Shown in pieces: positions 27,729 through 35,918 of a stretch of 64,000 nucleotides of DNA. Numbering within the stretch: the first letter of the stretch is position 1; each line of letters starts with the position of its first letter. The stretch covers positions 1,798,001-1,862,000 of the forward strand of contig NZ_CP035042.1 of NCBI RefSeq assembly GCF_009834345.1, read 5' to 3'. Position numbers and translations under genes: made by a program. The notes beneath the pieces are model-generated. The model ran no database searches. It was given only the letters and a program-made list of their open reading frames with translations, and was not told the origin of the DNA. The DNA comes from Billgrantia tianxiuensis (GTDB lineage Bacteria; Pseudomonadota; Gammaproteobacteria; Pseudomonadales; Halomonadaceae).

Positions 27729-28522
27729 TCGAACTCGCTTGGTGGCAGCTGGCGCTGGCGGCTCTGATGGTGGTGGTTCTTGCCGGCTGCACCGCTGCCA
27801 TGCGGTTGGGCATGAGTCGCAGTCTGCTGGTCGCGGCGCTGCGAACCGTCATTCAACTGGCACTGGTGGGCCTGGTGCTGGAGGCGCTGTTTGCCGCCGA
27901 GCGGCTGGTTTGGGTGGCGCTGATGGCGCTGGCCATGCTGCTGATCGCCGGGCGCGAAGTGATGGCGCGCCAGAAGCGGCGCCTGCTGGGTGGCTGGGGG
28001 TTCGGCATCGGCACGCTGTCGATGTTTCTCTCCTCCTTCACCGTGGCCGTGCTGACGCTGACGGTCATCATTGGCCCCGAGCCGTGGTACCGGCCACAGT
28101 ATGCCATCCCGCTGCTGGGCATGATGCTTGGCAATACCATGACCGGCGTGGCCTTGGCGCTGGATCGCCTGACCGATACCGCTTGGCGTCAGCGTGGCGT
28201 GATCGAGAATCGGTTGATGCTGGGCCAGCCCTGGCAGGTGGCGATCGGTGACATACGCCGTGAAGCGATACGCAGCGGGCTGATGCCGATGATCAACGCC
28301 ATGGCCGCTGCGGGAGTAGTCAGTCTGCCGGGCATGATGACCGGCCAGATACTCGCCGGTACGGCGCCGGGGCTGGCGGTGAAGTATCAGATCCTGATCA
28401 TGTTCGCGATCACGCTGGGCACGGGCTTCGGTACGCTGGCCGCGGTGGCGGCGGGTAGCCGCCGCTTGTTCGATGGACGCGAGCGGCTGCGTCTCGATCG
28501 GCTCGCCAGACCCCGCGCATGA
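27719..28522 (+). CDS. fetB: FetB-like iron exporter permease (UPF0014)
   Basis: A 267-residue membrane protein with about seven helices. The UPF0014 signature PLLGMMLGNTMTGVALALDRL and the coupling-type segment SGLMPMINAMAAAGVVSLPGMMTGQILAG are present. It pairs with FetA in the inner membrane. GGAGGTGG lies just before the ATG inside fetA, which supports translational coupling. It is convergent with the thiolase gene. Confidence 0.85.
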   Translation: MEVIELAWWQLALAALMVVVLAGCTAAMRLGMSRSLLVAALRTVIQLALVGLVLEALFAAERLVWVALMALAMLLIAGREVMARQKRRLLGGWGFGIGTLSMFLSSFTVAVLTLTVIIGPEPWYRPQYAIPLLGMMLGNTMTGVALALDRLTDTAWRQRGVIENRLMLGQPWQVAIGDIRREAIRSGLMPMINAMAAAGVVSLPGMMTGQILAGTAPGLAVKYQILIMFAITLGTGFGTLAAVAAGSRRLFDGRERLRLDRLARPRA

Positions 28523-28523
28523 C

Positions 28524-28554
28524 CCTGCCCGCTGCCGTCCCGGAAGCGGGCAGG
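28524..28554. terminator. Hairpin between convergent fetB and thiolase genes
   Basis: CCTGCCCGCT (28524-28533) and AGCGGGCAGG (28545-28554) form a perfect 10-bp stem with an 11-nt loop directly after the fetB stop and 19 bp from the thiolase stop. No T-run follows on either side, so Rho-independent termination is uncertain. Confidence 0.5.
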
Positions 28555-28572
28555 CTCGTCATGGCGCTGCGT

Positions 28573-29760
28573 TCAATCGATCAGCTCTACCGCCACCGCC
28601 GTGGCCTCGCCGCCGCCGATGCACAGGCTGGCGATACCGCGTTTGCCACCCTTGGTGCGCAAGGCGTGGATCAGCGTGGCGATGATGCGCGAGCCGGTGG
28701 AGCCAATGGGGTGGCCCTGGGCGCAGGCGCCGCCGAAGACGTTGACCTTGGCGTGGGGGATGTCGAGTCCATCCATGGCTAGCAGAGTGACCACGGCGAA
28801 GGCCTCGTTGATCTCGAACAGATCGACGTCGGCCACGCCCCAGCCCAGCTTCTTCAGCAGCTTGTCGATGGCGCCTACCGGGGCGATGGTGAACTCACTG
28901 GGATGCTGGGAGTGGGTGCTGTGGCCCAGCATGCGAGCGATCGGCTTGGCGCCGAGCCGGTCGGCGGCGGCCTGGCTGGCCAGGATCAGCGCCGAGGCGC
29001 CATCGGAGATCGAACTGGAGTTGGCGGCGGTGATGGTTCCGTCCTTGGCGAAGGCGGGGCGCAGCTCGCGAATCTTGTCGAGCTTGGCCTGGAACGGCTG
29101 CTCGTCATGCTCGACCACGCTCTCGCCCTTGCGGCTGGTGACGGTGACCGGGGCCATCTCGGCCTTCAGGTGTCCGGCGTTGGTGGCCTCCATGGCACGC
29201 TCGAGCGAGGCAATGGCGAAGTCATCCAGGCGCTCGCGGGAGTAGCTGCGCGAATCGGCGACTTCCTGGGCGAACACGCCCATCAGCTTGCCGGTTTCGG
29301 CGTCTTCGAGGCCGTCGAGGAACATGTGGTCCTTGAGCTCGCCATGGCCCAGGCGGTAGCCGGTGCGTGCCTTGGTCAGCACATGGGGGGCGTTGGACAT
29401 CGACTCCATGCCGCCGGCGAGCATCACCTCGCCGCTGCCGGCGCGGATCAGGTCATGGGCCAGCATGGTGGCCTTCATGCCCGAGCCGCATAGCTTGTTG
29501 ATGGTGGTGGCGCCGATACCATCGGGAATGCCGGCCTGGCGCATGGCCTGGCGGGCCGGCCCCTGCTTGACCCCGGCGGGCAGGACGCAGCCCATGATGC
29601 CCTCGTCGATGGTACTGGACTCGATGCCGGCGCGCTCGATGGCAGCGCGAATGGCAGTGGCGGCGAGCTCTGGAGCGGTGAGGCTTGCCAGGCTGCCCAA
29701 CATCCCGCCCATCGGTGTGCGGGCGGCGGAAAGGAATACGATGTCGCTGGGGCTGCTCAT
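28573..29760 (-). CDS. Acetyl-CoA acetyltransferase (thiolase)
   Basis: A 395-residue thiolase-superfamily enzyme. The acyl-bearing Cys91 is in NKLCGSGMKA, the second half has EINEAFAV with the active His in GGACAQGHPIGSTGSR, and the proton-donating Cys is in CIGGGEA. This set is typical of biosynthetic/degradative acetoacetyl-CoA thiolases (AtoB/PhaA type) of short chain length. It is divergent from the TetR gene, sharing a 167-bp region with a TetR-type operator, so it is likely part of that regulator's acyl-CoA regulon. Confidence 0.9.
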   Translation of the reverse strand: MSSPSDIVFLSAARTPMGGMLGSLASLTAPELAATAIRAAIERAGIESSTIDEGIMGCVLPAGVKQGPARQAMRQAGIPDGIGATTINKLCGSGMKATMLAHDLIRAGSGEVMLAGGMESMSNAPHVLTKARTGYRLGHGELKDHMFLDGLEDAETGKLMGVFAQEVADSRSYSRERLDDFAIASLERAMEATNAGHLKAEMAPVTVTSRKGESVVEHDEQPFQAKLDKIRELRPAFAKDGTITAANSSSISDGASALILASQAAADRLGAKPIARMLGHSTHSQHPSEFTIAPVGAIDKLLKKLGWGVADVDLFEINEAFAVVTLLAMDGLDIPHAKVNVFGGACAQGHPIGSTGSRIIATLIHALRTKGGKRGIASLCIGGGEATAVAVELID

Positions 29761-29902
29761 GGTGCGGTCTCCTGTCGAATCATCCGTTATGATTATCGTC
29801 CTCGAGAGCCGACCCCGACAGGGCTCTCGAGTGTATCGTTGGGCGTGCTCTGCAGCATGTCGCGTTGACCTGCCAGCGCCGCTGTGCTTTTCTCAAGATC
29901 AA

Positions 29903-29918
29903 CCAAGCAAGCGCTAGT
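29903..29918. promoter_or_regulatory. TetR operator copy 1, next to its own regulator gene
   Basis: CCAAGCAAGCGCTAGT matches, in inverse orientation, 14 of 16 positions of the perfect palindrome at 30600-30615. It lies 10 bp before the TetR start, as expected for autoregulation, and within the region shared with the divergent thiolase gene. Confidence 0.55.
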
Positions 29919-29927
29919 GTAAACCCG

Positions 29928-30512
29928 ATGAATGTCGTTAACGAGTCCCCACGCCGCAAGGAACTGACCCGTCTGGCCGCCCAGTTGTTCGTCCAGGAGG
30001 GCTTCGATCGCACCACGGTACGCATGCTCGCCCAGGAGATGGGCATCAAGTCCGGTAGCCTGTTCCACCATTTTCGCGACAAGCAGGAGATCCTCGCGGC
30101 CGTCATCGAGGAGGGCACCCAGAACGCCCTGACGCTGGCGCATCAGGCCCTGGAGGAGTGCGGCGATTCCGCCGACGAGCGTCTCCATGCCATGGCCCGG
30201 GCTCACCTGCAGACGCTGCTGACCGACCGTAACGCGCATGTCGTCGCGCTCTACGAGTGGCGGCGGCTGGATGCGGCGGCGCGAGCGCACCTCAGCCATT
30301 TGCGTGACGCCTATGAGGAACTATGGGAGCGGGTCATCGACGAAGCCCTGGCCGCCGGGCTCATCCATGGCGATCGCTTCCTGGTGTCACGCTTCGTCAT
30401 GGGCGCGTTGAATTGGACGGTGCGCTGGTACGACCCCGAAGGCGCGCGCAAGCCGGACGACCTGGCCCATGAGTTGGTGGCCATGATCACTTCCTCCTCT
30501 CGCGCTTCCTGA
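29928..30512 (+). CDS. TetR-family transcriptional regulator
   Basis: A 194-residue TetR protein. The helix-turn-helix occupies about residues 15-58 (RTTVRMLAQEMGIKSGSLF, then HHFRDKQEIL); the C-terminal ligand pocket is helical. It lies between a thiolase and an acyl-CoA ligase-dehydrogenase pair, and matching palindromes sit before its own start and the ligase. It therefore probably represses acyl-CoA degradation genes until an acyl-CoA binds; the inducer is not known. The ATG at 29928 is chosen as it fits TetR length; no strong ribosome site is visible. Confidence 0.85.
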   Translation: MNVVNESPRRKELTRLAAQLFVQEGFDRTTVRMLAQEMGIKSGSLFHHFRDKQEILAAVIEEGTQNALTLAHQALEECGDSADERLHAMARAHLQTLLTDRNAHVVALYEWRRLDAAARAHLSHLRDAYEELWERVIDEALAAGLIHGDRFLVSRFVMGALNWTVRWYDPEGARKPDDLAHELVAMITSSSRAS

Positions 30513-30599
30513 CCCTCGGCTTCCTGATCCTCGACCAAGGTCTAGCCTACGACCGCTGCCGCAGGGGTTGCCCCGCCCTGGCTTTGCTTCTAGTTTGTA

Positions 30600-30615
30600 C
30601 CTAGCGCTTGCTAGG
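30600..30615. promoter_or_regulatory. TetR operator copy 2, perfect palindrome before the acyl-CoA ligase
   Basis: CCTAGC and GCTAGG flank GCTT (30600-30615), a perfect 6-bp dyad 75 bp before the ligase start. The same sequence, 14 of 16 bases, precedes the TetR gene. The repeated site in a two-gene neighbourhood strongly suggests the TetR binding motif. Confidence 0.6.
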
Positions 30616-30632
30616 TTGACGCTTACGTCAAC
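30615..30632. promoter_or_regulatory. Second palindrome abutting the TetR site
   Basis: GTTGACG (30615-30621), spacer CTTA, CGTCAAC (30626-30632): a perfect 7-bp dyad sharing its first base with the TetR site. The ACG-N4-CGT core resembles sites of MerR-family LiuR regulators of branched-chain acyl-CoA breakdown, but the regulator is not in this window. Confidence 0.45.
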
Positions 30633-30689
30633 GGCATCTAAGCAGTAAGAGTCCAACAACAAGCACAATCCGGCACAAGAGGGCAGTCA

Positions 30690-32353
30690 ATGAGCACGCC
30701 AACCCTTCCTGCGTATTCCACCTACTACGAGCGTTTCTCCATCGACGAGGTCATTGGTCGCCTCGATGACCACGGCGATGGCAAGTTCAATGCCTATGAG
30801 TCCTGCTGCGGCCGCCATCTACGTGCAGGCCGGGGTGAAGTGTTGGCGTTGGTCCACGAGGATACCCAAGGCAACGTGAACCGGCTCACCTACGCCGAGC
30901 TCGAGGCACAGAGTGCTCGGCTGGCCGGCTGGTTCGCCGAGCGTGGCCTCGGCGTCGGCGACCGCATCGCCTGCATGCTGCCACGCTCTCCCGAGCTGCT
31001 GGTCGCGGTGCTGGCTACCTGGCGTATCGGGGCGGTTTATCAGCCCTTGTTTACTGCCTTCGGCCCCGATGCCGTCGACTACCGCCTGGGCCGGGCCGAC
31101 ACCAAGCTGGTGATCACCGATCACGCCAACCGCTTCAAGTTCGACGGCCTCTCCCAGTGCCCACCGGTGCTGGCCGTGGGCGGGCCGAGTGAAGGGCACG
31201 ACGCCGACCTCGACTGGAGCGAGGCGCTGTCCTATTCGCCGATCCAGGCCAATCCGCCGCGGCTCTCTCCGGAGGCGCCGTTCCTGCAGATGTTCACCTC
31301 GGGCACCGTAGGCAAGCCCAAGGGGGTGGCGGTGCCGCTCTCCGGCATGCCGGCCTTCGCACTCTACATGGAGCTGGCCATCGACCTGCGCGAGAGCGAC
31401 CGCTTCTGGAACATGGCCGATCCCGGCTGGGCCTACGGGCTCTACTACGCCATTGCCGGACCGCTGCTGCTGGGTGTGACCACGCACTTCTGCGAGGCGG
31501 GCTTCAGCGCCGAAGGAGCGCTGGCGTTCATGCAGCGTCACCGCATCACCAACTTTGCCGCCGCGCCCACCGCTTATCGCCTGATGAAGGCCTCGGGCCT
31601 GTTCGATAGCGCCCACGAGAGCCTTGAGCTGCGCGTGGCCAGCTCCGCCGGCGAGCCGCTCAACACCGAAGTGGTAACCTGGGTCGAACGCTCGCTGGGC
31701 TGCCCGGTGATGGATCACTACGGCCAGACCGAGACCGGCATGACCTGCTGCAACCATCATGCCCTGGAACATCCCAAGCACGTCGGCGCCATGGGCGTGC
31801 CGATGCCCGGATACCGCTTGGCCATTCTTGACGCCGAGTACAACGAGCTGCCCCCGGGTGAGCCCGGTGTGCTGGCGGTGGACATCGAGCGTTCGCCGGC
31901 TCACTTCTTCCAGGGCTACACCTGGCAGGAGAAGCATCCCTTCGCCAAGGGTTACTACCTGACCGGCGACGTGGTGATTCGCAACGAGGACGGCACCTTC
32001 CAGTTCGCCGGCCGCGACGACGACATCATTACTACGGCCGGTTACCGGGTCGGGCCCACCGACGTGGAGAACACCGTGCTGACCCATCCGGCTGTGGCGG
32101 AGTCCGCCGCGGTAGGTCAGCCCGATGAGATCCGCGGCGAAATCATCAAATCCTATGTGGTGCTGCGCGAGGGCTTCGAGGCGAGCGACGAGCTGGCCGA
32201 TGAGATTCGTCAGCGCGTGCGCGAGCGGCTCTCCACTCACGCCTTCCGCGGGTGATTGAGTTCGTCGACGCCCTGCCCAAGACACCCAGCGGCAAGATAC
32301 AGCGCTTCAAGCTGCGCGCCGATGCCGCCGAGAAGGCCGAGGCAGCCAAATGA
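30690..32353 (+). CDS. Acyl-CoA synthetase (AMP-binding), one frameshift
   Basis: An adenylate-forming ligase of the acetyl-CoA-synthetase/medium-chain (ACSM-like) type. The P-loop FTSGTVGKPKG is at residues 202-212, MDHYGQTETGM is the adenylate motif, YYLTGDV and RVGPTDVENT follow, and the catalytic Lys is in KTPSGKIQRF at the end. The frame breaks at CC 32246-32247: adding one C restores HAFPRVIEFVDALPKTPSGK and a 554-residue protein. The substrate is probably a medium or branched short acyl group. The SDR gene follows after 16 bp, and two palindromes lie upstream. Confidence 0.83.
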
Positions 32354-32369
32354 ACCGGGAGACAACCCA

Positions 32370-33137
32370 ATGCAAGTGAAGGACCGTACCTTTCTGATCA
32401 CCGGCGCCGCCTCCGGACTGGGAGCGGCCACGGCCGAGCGGCTCGTTGCCGGCGGCGGCCGGGTGGTGCTCTGCGACTTGAGCGAGGCAGTCGAGGCCCA
32501 CGCCGAAAAACTCGGTGAGGCCGCCCGCGCGGTACGTGGCGATGTCACCTCGGCGGCCGACATGCAGGCGGCAGTGGACGCCGCCGTCGCCCTGGGCGGG
32601 GAAGGGGGGCTGGCCGGCGTGGTGCACTGCGCCGGGGTGGTCAGCGTGGCCAAGCTGGTCGATCGGGAAGGTAATCCTGCCGATCTCGATGCCTATGCGC
32701 GTACCGTGCAGATCAACCTGGTAGGCACCTTCAACGTGATGCGGCTGGCTGCCGCAGCCATGGCGAAGAATGTGCCGAGCGACGACGGTGAGCGCGGCAT
32801 CATCGTCAATACCGCCTCCATCGCCGCCTTCGACGGCCAGGTGGGCCAATGTGCCTACAGCGCCTCCAAGGCCGGGGTGGTGGGCATGAGCTTGCCGGCT
32901 GCACGGGAGCTGTCGCGCCATGGTATCCGGGTGATGGCAATCGCCCCCGGCGTGTTCCAGACGCCGATGATGAGCGAGATTCCCGACGAGGCCGCCAAGG
33001 CCCTGGCCGCCTCGGTGCCGTTCCCCAAGCGCTTGGGGGAGCCCGACGAGTTCGCTCGCCTGGCCGAACAGATCATCACCAACACCATGCTCAATGGTGA
33101 AGTGATCCGCCTCGATGGCGGTATTCGCATGCAGTGA
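32370..33137 (+). CDS. SDR dehydrogenase, type II 3-hydroxyacyl-CoA dehydrogenase-like
   Basis: A 255-residue short-chain dehydrogenase. TGAASGLG (residues 11-18) binds NAD, CDLS after beta-2 suggests NAD preference, and the catalytic Tyr163/Lys167 are in CAYSASKAG. The insertion between the Ser and earlier strands ([18 protein letters not shown]) and the end of the chain ([14 protein letters not shown]) match HSD17B10-type 3-hydroxyacyl-CoA dehydrogenases. GGGAG precedes the ATG at 32370. It would oxidise the 3-hydroxyacyl-CoA made downstream of the ligase and an acyl-CoA dehydrogenase. Confidence 0.83.
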   Translation: MQVKDRTFLITGAASGLGAATAERLVAGGGRVVLCDLSEAVEAHAEKLGEAARAVRGDVTSAADMQAAVDAAVALGGEGGLAGVVHCAGVVSVAKLVDREGNPADLDAYARTVQINLVGTFNVMRLAAAAMAKNVPSDDGERGIIVNTASIAAFDGQVGQCAYSASKAGVVGMSLPAARELSRHGIRVMAIAPGVFQTPMMSEIPDEAAKALAASVPFPKRLGEPDEFARLAEQIITNTMLNGEVIRLDGGIRMQ

Positions 33138-33215
33138 GCGTTGGTAGTGGCGCCTTGGCAGGTACTGGCTGGCGCGCTAGCGTAGGGCGCATGAGATATT
33201 ACAGGGGAGCGCTAC

Positions 33216-33668
33216 ATGGCCAGCCAGGAGTCCGGCTCCGATCTTCGGCTCGACAATCAGCTCTGTTTCACGCTGTACACGACGTCGCTGCTGATGACCA
33301 AGTTCTACAAGCCCCTGCTGCAGGGGCTTGGCCTCACCTATCCGCAGTATCTGGTATTGCTCGCCTTGTGGCAGCAGGACGGTCAGAGTGCCGGTGCCAT
33401 CAGCCGCCGCCTGATGACCGACACCGGCTCGCTCACCCCCGTGTTCAAGCGTCTCGAGGCCGATGGTCTGCTCCGGCGGGTGCGCAGCCGCCGCGACGAA
33501 CGGGTCGTCGAGCTGTTCCTCACCGAGCAGGGGTGGGCATTGCAGACACGCGCTCAGGAGATCCCTGACTGCGTGATCATGGCCAGCGGCCAACCGCCCG
33601 AAGAGGTCGCCGAGCTCAAGGCGCGACTGGAAGCGCTGCGTGAGCGACTGCTGGAGTCCATGCCCTGA
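33216..33668 (+). CDS. ohrR: OhrR-like organic-peroxide-sensing MarR regulator
   Basis: A 150-residue MarR winged-helix protein. Cys17 in LDNQLCFTLYTTS is the peroxide-sensing cysteine of OhrR, and the partner stretch YKPLLQGLGLTYPQYLVLL with its tyrosines is also conserved; RSRRDERVVEL is the wing. Oxidation of Cys17 releases DNA. The usual partner ohr is not in this window, so it either lies elsewhere or this protein controls other targets. It has its own start 78 bp after the SDR gene. Confidence 0.8.
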   Translation: MASQESGSDLRLDNQLCFTLYTTSLLMTKFYKPLLQGLGLTYPQYLVLLALWQQDGQSAGAISRRLMTDTGSLTPVFKRLEADGLLRRVRSRRDERVVELFLTEQGWALQTRAQEIPDCVIMASGQPPEEVAELKARLEALRERLLESMP

Positions 33669-33996
33669 CCTACGTCGTCTTCTTTAGGGAAGGCTGAAGC
33701 CAGGCTGGCGCCATCCTGTAAGAGAAACTCTCTTTTACTCACTCCCATGCACTATTATGCCAATTGCTTTGTGCGCCAGATTATTTTGCACATTTATTTC
33801 GTGCGCTTCTTATCGAGAGATTTCGGGATTGGCGTGGTGGAGCCGCTAGGCCGACAGGAAGGAAAAAGATTAAAACGAGCGCTTGACTCAGCGCCTCTTG
33901 CAAGCTAGTTTCAAACACATGTTTGAAAGCGGCCGATGCCACTTTCCCACGCCCGGCTTCAGGCGACCTTTTCGGCGACCTTTCTGGAGAGTAGAG
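33669..33996. other. AT-rich intergenic region before the acyl-CoA dehydrogenase
   Basis: This 328-bp gap has no credible gene. It holds a weak hairpin after ohrR (AAGAGA near 33719 with TCTCTT), an AT-rich stretch around 33750-33810 with repeated TTGTGCGC/TCGTGCGC words, then a promoter with a PsrA-type box (33883-33928), and a tandem GGCGACCTTT pair just before the ribosome site. It is clearly AT-richer than its surroundings. Confidence 0.6.
33883..33928 (+). promoter_or_regulatory. Promoter with PsrA-type operator for the acyl-CoA dehydrogenase
   Basis: TTGACT (33883-33888) is a good -35 element; 17 bp later lies TAGTTT, a poor -10. Overlapping it is the palindrome TTTCAAAC (33909-33916), ACAT, GTTTGAAA (33921-33928). 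Its centre CAAAC-N4-GTTTG matches the Pseudomonas PsrA consensus (C/G)AAAC-N2-4-GTTT(G/C). A repressor bound here would cover the -10 region and transcription start; long-chain acyl-CoA would relieve it. Confidence 0.65.
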
Positions 33997-35808
33997 ATGC
34001 CCGATTATCAGGCCCCCCTGCGCGATCTTCGTTTCGTGATGGACGAAATGCTGGACTATCCGGCTCATTACGCCCGCCTGCCGGGTGGTGAAGAGGCGAC
34101 GCCAGACGTGGTAGCCGCCATTCTCGAGGAGGGCGCTCGCTTCGCTCGCGAGGTGCTGCTGCCGCTGAACCAGAGCGGCGACCAGGAAGGGTGCTTGCTG
34201 GAAGGAGGCGAGGTAAAGGCACCCAAGGGGTTCAGGGAGGCCTACCAGCAGTACGTCGAAGGCGGTTGGCCGAGCCTGGCGGCGGAGCCCGCTCACGGTG
34301 GCCAGGGGCTGCCGCACTCGCTGGCCATGGTGCTGAACGAGATGGTGTGCTCCACCAACCTGGCCTGGGGCATGTATCCCGGCCTGTCCCATGGCGCCGC
34401 CGACGCGCTGCGTCATCATGGCACCGAAGAGCAGCAAGCCACCTACCTCACCAAGCTGGTGGAAGGCGTGTGGACCGGTACCATGTGTCTCACCGAGCCG
34501 CATTGCGGCACCGACCTGGGATTGATCAAGACCCGTGCCGTACCCACCGCCGACGGCGCCTACGAGATCACTGGCACCAAGATCTTCATCTCCGCCGGTG
34601 AGCACGACCTGGCCGAGAACATCGTCCACCTGGTGCTGGCCAAGCTCCCCGATGCGCCCGAGGGTTCCAAGGGCATCTCGCTGTTCGTGGTCCCCAAGTT
34701 TCTGCCCGACGCCGAAGGCAACCCGGGCGAGCGCAACGGCGTGGCCTGTGGCTCGCTGGAGCACAAGATGGGCATCCACGGCAACGCCACCTGTGTGATG
34801 AACTTCGATGCCGCTCGCGGCTTCCTCGTTGGCCCGCCCAACAAGGGGCTGGCCTGCATGTTCACCATGATGAATGCCGCGCGCCTGGGCGTGGGCATTC
34901 AGGGACTGGGCCTGACCGAGGCGAGCTTCCAGAACGCGCTGGCCTATGCTCGCGATCGCCTGCAGATGCGTGCTCTCTCCGGCCCGCAGGCGCCCGAGAA
35001 GCCTGCCGACCCGATCATCGTGCATCCCGACGTGCGGCGCATGCTGCTGACCCAGAAGGCTTTTGCTGAGGGTGGACGAATGCTGGTGCTATACACCGCC
35101 CAATTGCTTGATATCGTCGAGCATGGCCAGGACGCCGCCGAGCGCGAGCGCGCCGAAACTCTGCTGGGGCTGCTGACGCCGATCGTCAAGGCGTTCCTCA
35201 CCGAGGTGGGTTTCGAGGCCACCAACGAGGGTGTGCAGGTATTCGGCGGCCACGGTTTCATCCAGGAGTGGGGCATGGAGCAGCTGGTGCGCGATTCGCG
35301 TATCACGCGCCTTTATGAAGGCACCACCGGCATCCAGGCCCTCGACCTGCTGGGCCGCAAGGTGCTGATGAGCCAGGGCGAGAGCCTCAAGGTCTTCACC
35401 AAGGAGATCCACAAGTTCTGCAAGGCCGAAGAGGGCAATGCCGAGATGGCCGAATTCGTCGCGCCGCTGGCCAAGCTCAACGCCGAGTGGGGCGAGCTGA
35501 CCATGGGCATCGGCATGAAGGCCATGAACGACCGCGAGGAAGTCGGAGCCGCCAGCGTCGACTACCTGATGTACTCCGGCTACGTGACGCTGGCTTATTT
35601 CTTCGCCCGGGCCGCCAAGCAGGCTCGGGAAGTTCTGGCGGCAGGCAGCGACGAAGCGGCCTTCTACGAGGCCAAGGTCAAGACGGCACGCTTCTACTTC
35701 CAGCGTTTGTTGCCGCGTACCCGCGCCCACGCCCAGTGCATTCAGGCCGGCGCCGAGCCGCTGATGGCACTGTCGGCGGAGGAGTTCGGTCTCGGCTTCG
35801 AGATCTGA
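33997..35808 (+). CDS. Acyl-CoA dehydrogenase, long FadE5/PA0506-type
   Basis: A 603-residue FAD enzyme doing the first step of beta-oxidation. Family features: N-terminal LRDLRFVMDEML, FAD-binding LTEPHCGTDLG, ITGTKIFIS, and catalytic Glu441 in RLYEGTTGIQALDLLGRK. The extra C-terminal 150 residues are typical of the 600-residue bacterial class rather than the 380-residue mitochondrial type. The ATG at 33997 is preceded by CTGGAGAG. A PsrA-type site covers its promoter and a strong terminator ends the transcript. Confidence 0.92.
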   Translation: MPDYQAPLRDLRFVMDEMLDYPAHYARLPGGEEATPDVVAAILEEGARFAREVLLPLNQSGDQEGCLLEGGEVKAPKGFREAYQQYVEGGWPSLAAEPAHGGQGLPHSLAMVLNEMVCSTNLAWGMYPGLSHGAADALRHHGTEEQQATYLTKLVEGVWTGTMCLTEPHCGTDLGLIKTRAVPTADGAYEITGTKIFISAGEHDLAENIVHLVLAKLPDAPEGSKGISLFVVPKFLPDAEGNPGERNGVACGSLEHKMGIHGNATCVMNFDAARGFLVGPPNKGLACMFTMMNAARLGVGIQGLGLTEASFQNALAYARDRLQMRALSGPQAPEKPADPIIVHPDVRRMLLTQKAFAEGGRMLVLYTAQLLDIVEHGQDAAERERAETLLGLLTPIVKAFLTEVGFEATNEGVQVFGGHGFIQEWGMEQLVRDSRITRLYEGTTGIQALDLLGRKVLMSQGESLKVFTKEIHKFCKAEEGNAEMAEFVAPLAKLNAEWGELTMGIGMKAMNDREEVGAASVDYLMYSGYVTLAYFFARAAKQAREVLAAGSDEAAFYEAKVKTARFYFQRLLPRTRAHAQCIQAGAEPLMALSAEEFGLGFEI

Positions 35809-35854
35809 TCGATACCAGGCATCTCTCTCGGTCAGTGCGACTGATCGGTGTTTC

Positions 35855-35882
35855 GCGGCGGGCTGTGCCCGCCGCTTTTTTT
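35855..35882 (+). terminator. Rho-independent terminator of the acyl-CoA dehydrogenase gene
   Basis: GCGGCGGGC (35855-35863), loop TGT, GCCCGCCGC (35867-35875), then seven T. It separates the dehydrogenase from the convergent hydrolase gene. Confidence 0.93.
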
Positions 35883-35918
35883 CGTCCTCGTGATGCCGCG
35901 TGCCTTGTCGAGGGCGGC

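Noticed and set aside
33961..33984. Tandem GGCGACCTTT pair before the acyl-CoA dehydrogenase
   Set aside because: Only two short copies, no symmetry and no regulator match; it could be chance or slippage. Mentioned only as part of the intergenic description.
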